64,000 nt of DNA, from assembly GCF_963678635.1 (NCBI RefSeq), contig NC_087071.1:42918153-42982152 (forward strand). Reading direction: 5' to 3'. Positions 11,545 to 22,912 of the stretch are shown in pieces. Origin of the DNA: Symsagittifera roscoffensis. Lineage: Eukaryota > Xenacoelomorpha > Acoela > Convolutidae. Position 1 is the first letter of the stretch. Each line of letters opens with the position of its first letter. The notes beneath the pieces were generated by a model. That model was given only the letters and a program-made list of their open reading frames with translations. It had not been told where the DNA came from and did not search any database. The position numbers were made by a program, and so were the translations under genes.

Positions 11545-14464
11545 TGGCAAAAGCATTTCAACTCTATTTACAGTTTTTTGCCGTGAATATTTTTTGTTTC
11601 ATTAGAAAAAACCTTTTGCGAGATATGACTGACCTGACAACAACGCAAACAGCATTTTTCCTAAATGTTCAATCCATAAGAGCCCATCATGACCAATTAT
11701 CAGTTTTAATTGAATCCTTTGATAACAAGCCTGCATTAATCGGGCTGACTGAAACATGGCTCTCAGACAATGATCCTATTGGCATATATAACTTAGAAGG
11801 TTATGACAATATTGTCTGTGCAAACCGCGTAAACGCTAGAGGTGGGGGCGTTGCAGTTTTATTAAAACTGGCCTTAACTATAGTTATTTTAAATTACCAG
11901 TCAGTTTGGAGCTTATCGTTATCAGAATGTTTTTTGTCGATCACACTACACTAAATGTTTGCATAATATATCGTCCACCAAATCTGAAACTAGAAATTTT
12001 TTTTGAATTTATTTGTTGCTTGAATTGAAATCATTAAGTGGTGAAATTTTGCTAATGGGTGATTTAAATGTCGATATTATAGGTAACCAGCGCAATTTTT
12101 TTTACTACAAAAATCTTCTGCTTTCTTTTGATTTAGAAATTCAAAATATCGAGCCAACTAGAGTAACTAAATCATCAAGTACATGCATTGACCATATAAT
12201 TGCGGCGGAGGAAACTCAGGTAACAACAATAAATTGTACTATTAGTGACCATTATGGACTTATGTGTGACCTATAAATTATTTCAGAAAAGCAAAACGTG
12301 AATTCTTATCATTCGGATTTCAACTATGATTTACTACTGAATGATGACTATTGCTTAAAATTTTTATTTTCGCTAAAAAATTGATTGAACAAAATTAATG
12401 ATGATGATCCTGACCTCTACATCATTGAAATGACCCAAATCTTGATGGATGAAATTTCAAAGTATTGCTTAAAAAAAATCCGAAAACAGAATAAAAACAA
12501 CCACCCATGGATTAATCTGAAAATCAAGAAAATGATGAATAACCAAAATATGTTACACAAAAAGTGGGTTCAGACACCATCAATTGAAAACAAAAATAAT
12601 TTCACTTCATGTAGGAACAATGTTATTAAGGCTATAAGGGTGAGTAAACGCCGGTACTATGATAACTTGATAATGAGGAAGAAAAACTCGACCGGAATTT
12701 TTGATGCTTTCAAACATTTTTGTGGTAAAAAAATTGTGAATACTGCTTTGTTCGATGTTAATGTTTTCAATGAACACTTTGCTGATATTGGAGAAAAACC
12801 AACAGAAAACTTCAAACAAAAAGTGTATAGACCAAATTTTCCAGTTAATAAAAACACGTTCGTGATATTTGATACCAATCGATATGAGATACTGAAGGAA
12901 ATTAAAAACTTGAACAATGAAAAGTCTACTGGTCATGATGGGATATGTAGTAAAATGTTAAAATTTTCTGCTCCGGTGCTGGCTGACCATTTAGCGCATT
13001 TTTTCAATATCTGCTTCGAAAAAGAGTGTTTTCCTAATTTTCTCAAAAATGCAAAAATTTTACCATTGTATAAAAATGGCGACAAAACTGAACCCGATAA
13101 CTACCGTCCAATTAGTTTGTTGTCTTGTATAAGTAAACTTTTTGAAAAACTAATTTTCAATCGCATATCTAATTTTGCCGCTAAAAACAACTTGATTGAT
13201 AAGCATCAGTTTGGATTTCGAAGTAATCATTCCTGTACTGATGCCATTTTGTCCATTACTGACCTTTTTTTGTGAATCAATTGAATCAAATTTTCCAGTT
13301 AAATTTTCCAAATTTTTTCAATTGAATCAAAAAAAAAATTTGGTTACTCCTGGTTTGAAAAAAGCATTTGATACAGTTGATCGGAAAATTTTGCTTGACA
13401 AACTTTATCAATATGGGTTCAGAGGTAAAATTCACAAGTTAATGACTAACTATCTTACAGGGAGAAACTAATATGTTTATTCGAATCAATCCGTCTCGAA
13501 TATGCTAGAATGTACAAAAGGTGTTCTTCAAGGTTCAATTTTGGGGCCATTTCTGTTCCTTTTATATATATATGATATGCCGTCGGCCAGCAACGTTAAG
13601 CTAATATTTTTTGCAGTCGATACAACGGTAGTTGATGCTCAAAAAGTTGCATCCAAAACGAAGTTCCAGACAGAATTAAATAAAATATGTAATTGGTGCA
13701 ATAAGAAAAAACTGCTCATAAATCAAAAGAAATGCAAAATAATGAAGTTTGGACGGGATAACTTGAATGAAAAATTTTCTTTTGATAATAATGTACTCGC
13801 CGAGGTTTCTGATTTTAGATATCTAGGAATTCAAATGGACAACAGACTCAAATTTGAATGTCATATTAATAATGTTTGTGGTAAATTAGCTAAATTTAAC
13901 GGTTTACTATTCAAGGGTAGAAAATATTTCTCGAAAAATGTACTGGTTAAATTTTATAACTGCTATGCAAAGCCACTCATTTCCTACGGTTTAATTGCAT
14001 TTGGTGCAACATCAAAAAGCCTATTAGAATAAATATTTGTGATGCAAAAACGTATTTTTAAAACTATTTGTTTAGAGAGAAAATTTGAGCATGCCTCATA
14101 TATCCTACATTCGTTTGAGATTGACACCGTTTTTGCCTTATATTTCAGACAAATATTCAAAGAAACACATAATCAACTTCGTGGTAAAACTCCCCTTGAA
14201 ACTTTTAATTTGGAATCTCTGAATACTCGTCGAGTTACTCGGGCCTCTGTGGCAAAAACTTTGCCAAGCATGAAAACTAGAACACAAATAATGCAACGTT
14301 CATGGAAAAATGTGTCTCTTAAACGTTGTAGTTTTTTGAAATCAAACGAGCTGATACCAGATAACCTAAACCAATTAACAGAGCATCAACTAAATGGGCA
14401 TTTCAAAAAATTGTTTTCTTTGTTTCTTAAAGATAATGGAGATCTTCTAGATTTATTTTTTTGA
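11544..14464 (+). pseudogene. LINE ORF2 (endonuclease and reverse transcriptase), broken
   Basis: Endonuclease motifs appear in order: FLNVQSIRAHHDQL, LTETWLS and RGGGVAVL in one frame (11544-11954), then IYRPPN, GDLNVD and SDHYGL after a frameshift around 11930-12010. The RT follows, with KNAKILPLYKNGDK, YRPISLLS, QFGFR, KKAFDTVDR, GVLQGSILGP, and a degenerate catalytic box reading FFAVDTT where F-A-D-D would be expected, so one catalytic Asp is replaced. In-frame stops fall at 12274 (TAA), 12382 (TGA), 13469 (TAA) and 14030 (TAA), with a frame change near 13275-13330 where local TTTTCCA/TTGAATCAA repeats have expanded. ATG 11625 is the likely original start. The enzyme would nick and reverse-transcribe at the target; here it is dead. 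Confidence 0.85.
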
Positions 14465-14640
14465 ATCATCAAGTCGGATACTATCTCGCAACTTCTGTCA
14501 TAGGTTTTTTCAGGGTCATGCCTGGATAAGCTGCATAGCTTTTTGCGTGATCCATGGTGGGTTTGATTTGTACATGCGGTTTATTGTTTACCTGTCTATA
14601 TAATATTACTCTCCTAAAAAACTATATTTAGAACGGAAAG

Positions 14641-17600
14641 CAAAGCTACTTAAATTCCGCTCATAAGTTTCATCATTTAGAACAAAAATTTGAAAAAAGT
14701 GTGAAAACTCCACAGGTAATAATCGATTTGTTTGGGTAATGTATCCTTTGGGATGTGAATGGTGGAGTGTTAATCAATTAATGTACCTTGTTGCGAATCC
14801 TGTAATTTTTGTTTTTTCTGTCATTAATTGTTTTATTTGAAAAAAAACAGCTGCGTTGAAAAAAGGTTTGAGAAAACGATACACAGAATCGCTCGTCCGG
14901 AAAATCTTGTACAGTCTTATTTCTCTTGTTTGAAAAGAAAAAAGTCTAACTAATTCGCGTTCCAATGTACCCAATTTTGATCTAACCGCGTGCTTCTTTT
15001 TTGTTTTTGTGTTCTCTTCAATAGCATGTAAATCAAGTACGTTAGGTTTTCATTTTTTTTTTCAAACGCATCTATTGGCGAAATCATTTTTAATTTCCTT
15101 CTTCAGAATATCGACAAGTGGGTTCTTTTGCTTGAATATTTTCTAATTTAATGTTCCTAACGCTAGATCCTTTCATGGCTATCGCAGCTGCAATACTCCC
15201 ATTTTTAGTAGGTCGTGGTCTAAGTAGTAGTTCTTCTAATAACTTTTTTTTCTTAAAACACTCACGTTCTCTTTCATTTTTTTTACCTCCATCAAAGTTT
15301 GATCCATTTAAGTTTCAAGTTTTTACGCTATGTCTGAGTTTGAGTAGACCAAAACAGAGGTATTTCCAAGTCTGTCTGGATATCCTGCTTTTGTTGATAT
15401 ACTGCGATCCCAGTCATTTTTACTGCAGTTTCTGTTTCCTAAAACACTTTTTCCTTCGGTCTCATCCCACCTGAGTAGGTTATTTTTTGGTGTTGTTCTC
15501 AGCTACTCATCTTTATCCTCGATAAACCCCTTTACTCTCGATTACAGTTTTCCTATCTTCAATTCAGGGTGTTTAGTCCTGTCATATTCACAAACTTTCT
15601 GATGTCAGTTTTTGATGTTTATCTTCTATCGCATTCGCCATCGCATTCAGCGTTTTCACTCATTTCTTGTCCCTTGCTGTTGACATTTGTTGTTTAAACA
15701 GTAGGCTCATGTTTTTTATCCCTTTTATCCCTTTTATGTTTTTTTTATCCCTTTTATGATTATTTTGAGTTTCTCCCGTGATAGGAAATTTCTTCTTTTG
15801 ACCATCTAAGCTGCCAGCGCTGATTTTTCGGTTTTTGTTTAGGCGATCAGTATAAACTAAGAGTTCATACCTGACAGTCTTATGATTTTTCTTAGTGAAC
15901 GACCAAAAACTGTTTCGAAAGTCGATCTCTGTTTTGTTTTTTTTTCTATCCCAGATGTCTTTTTTCTGTGCTGACGTTGAGTATTATTGGCTTATTGGTT
16001 TTTTTGGAAAGATAACGTTTGGTCTTTTTTTACTGTTTGTGTTGACCCTTTGACTAGTTCACAACTTCTGTTTGTGATTTTGCTCGACTTTGTTTTTGTT
16101 ATAAATTTGTTTCCCTGTGTTTTCCATAAAAATTGAGAACTGATTTGGGTTCTTGTATTGTCGACGTTTGTTTACAAGCTTTTTAAAAACATTGCAGCTC
16201 CTGCAGTTTTGGTGATCGTCGCCGATGGATTTTTTTGAAAGTCTTTCAGTTGCTTCGAGTGTATAAATTTTCTCTGAAGGTTTCCCTTAGGTCCGGCAAA
16301 TTGTAACTCTGTTCCTTGATCCGGTAGTAAAAGTAGTGGTAGTGAGTACGCAATTTTTTTTGGAGCTACTTATTTAGCGTTCTTGTCATACCTCGTGCAA
16401 TAACGAAACTCTTCATTATTGCTTCTTGGCCCAGATGTTTTCGATGAATTTGTTTCATCACAGCTAGGTTCAGCTGCACTAAGACAGCCAATCTGTTATC
16501 CATTAGGATGCAGTCGTCGATTACTGCCTTTGACCTCCTTTGATGACCCTTCTCAGCGTTATCGAAATATCTTCCGATATAAGAATCGCAGGTAGGCTTT
16601 TACACAACGACCTCGTGATATTAGAAAGTTTCCTTCTCTTAGCTGTTCGACCGCCTGAAACTCTCCATTCTCGACAGATGGCTCACTTTCCTTCTTGATT
16701 CGACGACATTGACCTCTTAGCCACCAACATCTTAAGCTATCGTTAAGCCATTCTTCACCATCTGACTGCAATTTAAGAGCTGTTTCTAGTTTGAGATCTC
16801 CTCGTTCATTGATTTTAACTCAATCAGGTTTTCGGCACTTCGCCTGTTTCCTCTTCCATCAAATGCCAGAAAGACAGGAGATAGGAGCTGAATTTCTGGG
16901 AATTTTTTTTACTGGGTACAAATCTTTTCACAGTCGGCAGCGAGCCCTTCTCTAATCGATGTGAGTTCTAGCGGTACTCCAGTTACCTCTTGTAACTCTC
17001 TAGCGCTTTCGAATATCTCCGTCACTTATTGCTCCGCTAATTACTCGTTTTTCATTTGATCTAATTTGTTTTTGGACTTTTTCCATTTTTTATCTGGCTC
17101 TTGAATCCCACTTGTCTTTGCAGTTTCAATACCAGATTATATCTTTTGCGTCGTTCTGTTGTTAGGAGGGTCCTTCTTTTGACTTCCTACCCAAGGTTAG
17201 CTCTCTTAGACCTATTAGCCGACGGTTGTTATAGTCCATAAACTGTGCCTGTATCTTAAGTTTTCCTGCCACTAAAATTTCCGATCTCTTGACTAGTCAA
17301 TGATCTGTTTTGTTGATGCGCAGTTCGAACATGGTACCAGGCTTCCCTTGTCTATGATCCGTTGGTCTGTAATCGTTTATGCCTTCGGCGATTGGATCCT
17401 GTTTGATTTTGGGTCTTTTATTTAATCTATTTCACCAATATTATGTCTGTTGTGTGATTCTGAAGACCTGACTTGTTTTCCATCTGGGACTGAAAGTAAT
17501 TTTCCATCGGATCCGCCGTCGCAGTTTCTGTTCTAGTAAACATAATTTGGAGTTTTTCAATCAATTTGAAATCTGGAACAAGGTTGGAAACTTCATGTGA

Positions 17601-19035
17601 CCAAATCTTCGGCCATTTTTTCAACTTGTTTTTCATCAATTTTTCTATATGTTTTGGAAAAAAGATCTGGTTTTTTGGAAATTTCCCTTCTAAATTTTTT
17701 TCAGCCGCACCAGTAGCATGCCTTTCTCTTTGACTTCGAGTTCTCAAAATTGCTTCATTTTTTGTTGTGATCCTTCTGTTTGCACGCTCATCTGTTTTGA
17801 TTTGATTTCCTGATCGCCGTTGTTGGTTTATTTTTATGGCAGAGCTCGATCATTTTGTTGCTGCTCCGCAAGTGTTGTTGGATTAATGTGTTCGTGTCTC
17901 AGCACTTGTGAGCACTTTTTTTGAATAACATTTCGAACGCTAGGATATTTTGTAGAGTCACATTTCTCAGTTTTGTTGTGAATAAGTCTCCAACTAATTC
18001 GCTTTTCACTATACACTATTCTGATCTGGCTGCCTGCGCTATTAAGACTGCGTAGAGTTTTTCTAGTTATTCCCTTTGTTCTTTTGTTCTTTTGATAAGC
18101 TTGTATCGCTCGTTAGTTAAACTTTTTTGTTTCAAACGTATCTCTTGCCACAGCGTTCATTTCTCCTTTAACCAAATTCGGTGATTCTACACGTTTTCTT
18201 CTGCCCAAAGTTTTACTCCCATCTGTCCTCAACAATAGAAATAACCCTTTAGGTCAGCTGTTTTGGATTTGATTTAACTTAACTATGTTCTTTCTATGTC
18301 AGTTTGTGTGATCTGTAAACTTTAAGCGGTTTTCAACAAGTTTACTCTCTTTAATCTTATTTTGTTTCGACCAATCCTGCAAATTTGAACATGCTTAAAA
18401 AATTTTATTTCAAGACCAGAGACCTGAAACACTTAATTTTTTGCCTATCCAGTGCATATTTTGGCCTCTGAATGGTCTCAATTTTAGTCTTTTAGGTATT
18501 TCGATCTTCAATTTTTATGAAGTAAAATAGCCAGTGAAAGTTTGTTTCTTAGCTCCCTGGCTGCTATCACTATCGCGTTTCTGGGAGGTTGCGTTTTAGG
18601 TAGTCGTTCTTACCATTTCCTCTTTTGACTTTCCTAATAATAGTTCAAGATTCATACTCTCTTTCACCGTCACCAACTTCAAAACTTAAAATTTTTAATT
18701 TGCTGACAGTCAAAATACTGATGTTCAAGTATGTACAGTTGTCTTGCGAGATTTTTTTTGCTGACTGCCCCATGTGATGGATTAACAATTCAGCTGATGC
18801 TTGTAAAAACATGTTAGGCTCAAGCTGCCTATTCAAGTTTTAAGGAATATTTTTCATTAAAATCTTGCTATGTGTTAGCAGTAGCGTTAGCACACTGCAC
18901 GTCTCACTGGCATTAAAAAACAATTGGGTTCAACGGCCTTGGTAAAAATATATTAATCATTTGCTGTTTTGTTGTAAATTTACTTAAATTTCAAGGTTAC
19001 TGCCTGAGTTTTATGTTTAGGTTTTGATTTCGATT
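14641..19035 (-). other. No recognised gene; possibly a ghost of minus-strand coding sequence
   Basis: The + strand is strongly T-rich, as in the minus-strand coding DNA of the large retroelement nearby. Minus-strand frames are unusually long between stops, for example 16559-16771, 17427-17747 (106 residues, basic) and 17834-18016, and rich in Lys, Asn and Gln. None matches a family I recognise. A small direct repeat of ATCCCTTTTAT occurs at 15718-15760. It could be an old, decayed element or simply skewed sequence. Confidence 0.25.
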
Positions 19036-19039
19036 ATAG
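19036..19039. other. Target-site duplication, left copy (ATAG)
   Basis: ATAG directly precedes the left LTR and recurs directly after the right LTR at 37789-37792. It marks a clean integrase-mediated insertion of the whole unit. Confidence 0.85.
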
Positions 19040-19449
19040 TGAGTTAGGTCCGATGTGGTTAACTCATAGAGTAATTTCGGATAGGGTACACCGTCTGCTC
19101 GTCACGCTATCTTATTTTCGGCCGGATAGATTCGTGCAACTTCTTAGTCTAACACCGATCCTAATCTTACTCTTATACTATCTAGTCTCAGGTTGTTTAA
19201 CTAGTCTCTGCTAGGCTCAATAGATCTAGGGTATACTGGTTTATTGCGGCTGCTGAAGTTCTCTTGGAGAGACAACTAATTTCTAAGTTAAATTCAAATC
19301 TCTCTGGTGCTGAAATTACAAGTAATTTCAGCACTTACAAATAAGTGGGTTGTTAGTTAGATGGATCATGATTGGTTAATATTAAATACTTTACAGTGGT
19401 AAAATATCTAATTTATCCAATCATAAAATGTAGTTTAGATCAGGTTCCA
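19040..19449 (-). repeat. 3' LTR of the large retroelement
   Basis: The matching 410-bp repeat. AATAAA lies at 19240-19245 on the minus strand and would provide the polyadenylation signal. The element-internal sequence just before it reads CCCGGATGGG on the minus strand, a short and weak polypurine tract. Confidence 0.95.
19307..19334. promoter_or_regulatory. Perfect 13-bp inverted repeat in the 3' LTR
   Basis: GTGCTGAAATTAC, spacer AA, GTAATTTCAGCAC. The same structure occurs in the 5' LTR at 37646-37673. It could bind a dimeric factor or fold as an RNA hairpin upstream of the AATAAA. No homologous function is known to me. Confidence 0.7.
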
Positions 19450-21027
19450 CCCATCCGGGTTTTACAGAGTTTTTTAGAATTGTCTTTCTGCAATTCAAAG
19501 GATGGATGATGGACGTTGGTATTTGGCGAACATCATATTTCTTCTGGGTTCTCTTGTTAGAGAAGTTCCAGGTTCAATCGTTGTGTCTTCTTATGACAAC
19601 GACTGGGTTTTCGCAACAAACTCAAATCTGATTTCAGAATGGTTGGCTATGACAGGTTTTTCTGTTTCATGTAGAGAACTTCTTTTGTGTTTGACCTTGT
19701 CTGGGAATGGCGTGGGGATTGTGCGTGGAGGGGATGCCTGGTTACTCGGATCTGTACGTATACTTGAACATCGAGGTGGTCATTGGTCTAGTTCAATGAA
19801 GTCCTTTTCTGCGAAGTCAAGTCGTACTCTAAATCCTTTGAGTTGTGATTGTGGACGGCATATTGATTGTGGTTGGCCATTCTTTTTCGAGTGTAGTGGG
19901 GTCATTTTGTCTTTGGATGTTCGTCTTTGGTGTTGTATGCTGATCTATATACTGCAAAGTATAATTTACATTTTATAAAACTTTTATTAGTTCAGTGTTT
20001 TAATTATGATTTTGGTTATTTGTTTTCACAAAAGCTTTTTGTTTAGTTCGGTTATTTTGAAGAGTTACTCACCCTTGAGTACCTCTTATTAAACATAGAA
20101 GTGTGGTCACAAAGCGTGGATGTAGCGCGGTGGGTTAGGCCGGCTATAGAGCATGCTCAGGACGTCCTCTCTGGTTGGTTAGGCCAGGAGTGGGAGTATG
20201 ATTTCGTGCGGTTTCTGTGAGAGGTTCTGTTATGTGATAACGTTTTATGTCGGGTTTCTGGTGGTTTTTCTTATGTTTCGTTGGTTGTGTCCTTTTTTCA
20301 AAAATCAAATTGTTTTTGGTATGGGTTTGTCTTTCGACTTTTTTGTGTTTTATTATTTCTTTCTTAGACTTTATAATAGTCTTCAAAAGAATAAATTATC
20401 CAGTTTTAAACTGGGTTAATCCGGTTTGGGTACCGTTGGTTTCCTTTTCTTAGTCATGCTGTTATTCTATGTGTTGTGGTGTTTAGTAAGCTGCGTTGGT
20501 TAGTTCTGTTTAGTATATAATTCCTTTCCAACCGGGTTAAAGGAAAGTTTGAAACTTGTTATCGTGTGTTAGAGTTGTTGAGTGTGAAAACTTAAAACTG
20601 AAATTCATTATTTAAACAATTCTTCGTGGGCGAGCTGTGCGAGTTTGGATAGAATTCTTGTGCGAGTGAATGAAAATATCAAAAGGTTAGTACTGCTCTT
20701 CGTCTTATCAATTTACTACATAGAATTTCAATTTTACTGCTAGTTTTGGGGAAAAATTAAGTTACAAATTTTCATCATTATTAGATTTACTGCTTGTGGG
20801 GAAATAATTTATTAATTAATTTATTACATTGGTATGAATTTTTGTTTAATTTAGCTGGTGCAAAATATTAATAGAGTTTTGAAGAATTTGAAGAAGTTTT
20901 CTATTTTTTATTTTTCTTTTGTGTTTTTTGCAGATGATCGTGGGATTAAGACTAAAATTTAAATGAGACATGGATAAAGAATGATTAGTGTTTAATTTGA
21001 ATTTATTAGTGAAGAATATGTAGAAAT
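19450..21027 (-). other. 3' region of the element, mostly untranslated on the sense strand
   Basis: No sense ORF of note except a Lys-rich 80-codon frame at 20144-20386. The strand skew differs from the rest of the element, and G+C is higher at 19500-19950, where the opposite strand is open. It ends at the weak polypurine tract next to the 3' LTR. Confidence 0.4.
19502..19978 (+). CDS. Antisense ORF of 158 aa next to the 3' LTR (hypothetical)
   Basis: An ATG-initiated 158-codon frame on the strand opposite to all element genes, beginning 52 bp inside the 3' LTR. It is fairly G+C-balanced, with nine cysteines, a hydrophobic C-terminus (CCMLIYILQSIIYIL) and a central Ser/Arg-rich part. No family recognised. 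In an AT-rich region an ORF of this length is not expected by chance, but it sits in the most G+C-rich part of the element. An antisense gene driven from the 3' LTR is known in some retroviruses (HTLV HBZ) and would be the analogy. Equally it may be accidental. Confidence 0.3.
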   Translation: MDDGRWYLANIIFLLGSLVREVPGSIVVSSYDNDWVFATNSNLISEWLAMTGFSVSCRELLLCLTLSGNGVGIVRGGDAWLLGSVRILEHRGGHWSSSMKSFSAKSSRTLNPLSCDCGRHIDCGWPFFFECSGVILSLDVRLWCCMLIYILQSIIYIL

Positions 21028-21036
21028 TATACTTAC
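21028..21036 (-). promoter_or_regulatory. Consensus splice donor at the end of the 3' ORF
   Basis: The minus strand reads AACAGGTAAGTATAAT: a full AG/GTAAGT donor whose TAA is also the annotated stop. A possible acceptor, ending TTTTAG at about 20957 on the minus strand, would keep the frame open for about 35 further residues. The pairing is unproven. Confidence 0.5.
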
Positions 21037-22847
21037 CTGTTAGTCGTCGGGGAAAAACCGTGGGGGAAGATGTCGTGTATTATGTCGGAATTTGTTAGTA
21101 ATTTTGCTAGTATGCGAATGATGTTTTTAGTTTGAAGCAGTGGCCAAAGCAATTGAAGTGCTTTAATGGTTTTTAGTTCTTCAGTGCCAACTGCAAACTC
21201 ATAAGGCGTGTTTTGGATAAGATTATATAATTTGTGATTGTATTTAGTGTTGTGGATGAATTCTAATATTGGGATTTCTATAGGTTGAATAAATTCATGT
21301 GGGATAAGGAAGGGTCTGGATTCTTCTGCGTTAAGGGTCTTCGTGATGGGACAAAAAATATACATTTGAGTTATGGGATCATAATTGCGAAGAATACCGT
21401 GAAGGTTAGTATCTTTGATGCAATATGTGAAGTTAAAGAAAAATGGGGAAGTGTATTTAGAATTAATAAACTGAAAACGGTGGTGTGGTTGTCTTGATGG
21501 AGTGTGCAGGTCAAAATGATTTTGTATGAAGCGATAGTATGTGTATGTGTGGGTTTGTTTAGCGCGTAACATAATGTCGTGTGAGCAGTGCAAATCTCGT
21601 TCATGTGGTGCAAGGAAATGAAAGGTTAGTGAAAATAATTGAAATCTTTCTTTAAAACTTTCGTAAGCTTGTGTGTCGGTTAGTGCTTCAGAAATGACGT
21701 GGTCGAATTTGCGATCAAATATATTGAGTGTAAATACATATGGTGTTTTAATGAAGAATTTTTCTGTGATTTGTGGGTTAGCGAAGCGATCATCATCTAA
21801 AAATTGGTCTTGGTTAGTTCGGATGATGTTATGATCGTAATATTCTATCGTATATTCGTTAGCTCGGGGTGCAGTGTATGTTTTTAGTGACTTTTTATAT
21901 CCTATATAAGTAAATTGTCTATGTGTTAGTGGTGTGGTGAGTCGGTATAGCATATCTTGATTTCTTTCTATATCGAGGTGAGTATTAGATTATGGTAGGC
22001 AAAGGGGATTAGTAAAATGATAATATGATGTCCAATGAAGTGTAGGCATTAAAACATGTTCGTCTACAAAGCTACGTGTGTCGTTAGTGTCATGAGGGGT
22101 GTTTAAAGTATACTGTGGAAATGAAGGTAGGGTGATTGTTAAAAATTCTTTCGTGTTAGTGGGATTTGGATGATTAATATATTCACGGGCTGTTCCTGGT
22201 TTTGTTGGAAATGGATGGTTTGGGAATTTTCTTTTGAAAGTGCGATAGGCTCTATTAGTGATATTTGATGATTCGGTGGATGTGGATGATTGTGCTAATG
22301 ATACGGTATACGCTGAAGAGGGTGTAGGGGTAGGTGGGTTTGATGATTCTATTGTGGATGAAATCTGATTTATAGTTGGGGTGTTAAGGAGGAAGGGTTG
22401 TTGATGTAGGGTGATAAAATTATCTAGTTCTTGGGAGATTTGGGGAGTATCTGGAGAATTGGATGATAGGTCTGAATGAAATGAAGAGTAGGTGGGGGTG
22501 ACTTGGGAAGCGTAAGAGGGTGTAGAAATGGATGGGAGTGGGTTATTTGGTGGGATTGGCTGAAAGGGGGGTGTTGAAAAATTTGAGGAGTTTATTTGAA
22601 AATTATTGGATGGAGATGGTTCGGAGTCTGCAAATTCATCGGGGGTTTCAATATTAGGGTTGTTGAGTTGTGAAATGGAGTATAAAACTGAAATACTTAA
22701 ATTAGTGTCTGAATTCATGCCTGATGTTATATTACTAGATGGGAAATCAGGTGGCGGGAAAGCAAAAAGTGGAATTATAGTAATTGGAGTGTTGAGATTG
22801 GTTGGGTGGGAATTTGAGCGGTGAAAGGATCCAAGTTGTCGGCTCAT
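21033..22847 (-). pseudogene. Long 3' ORF downstream of env, one in-frame TAA
   Basis: ATG at 22845-22847, 65 bp after the env stop. 285 codons end at TAA 21990-21992, and the same frame continues for 318 more codons to TAA 21033-21035. Residues 1-190 are Ser/Pro/Thr/Asn-rich and look disordered. A basic YRTFKRKFPNH segment follows near 205. The C-terminal 300 residues look folded, with aromatic and hydrophobic blocks and several Cys and His (ERDLHCSHDIM), but no family I know. A long ORF between env and the 3' LTR is rare outside complex retroviruses. The final codons overlap a consensus splice donor, so the true C-terminus may lie in another exon. Confidence 0.6.
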
Positions 22848-22912
22848 CGTGGGCTAAAAAAATATTTTTTTGAGACTGAAAAGCGGTGGTATGGGGTTGT
22901 TCTATAATTTGT

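Larger units (their letters stand above)
10450..14640 (+). mobile_element. Non-LTR retrotransposon (CR1/Jockey-like LINE), broken
   Basis: It has two ORFs in the usual order. The first carries a coiled-coil and nucleic-acid-binding type ORF1. The second carries an AP-like endonuclease followed by reverse transcriptase, without RNase H. Stops and frameshifts interrupt both, so the copy is inactive. The 5' boundary is placed near the CACTGACAAGG of the preceding inverted repeat and the 3' boundary is approximate, since no clear terminal repeat or target duplication was found. The DNA is less T-rich on the + strand than neighbouring sequence. Confidence 0.85.

Noticed and set aside
15151-15474. 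107-codon + strand ORF at 15151
   Set aside because: Low-complexity Phe/Leu/Ser translation of a T-rich strand without domain, homologue or promoter evidence.
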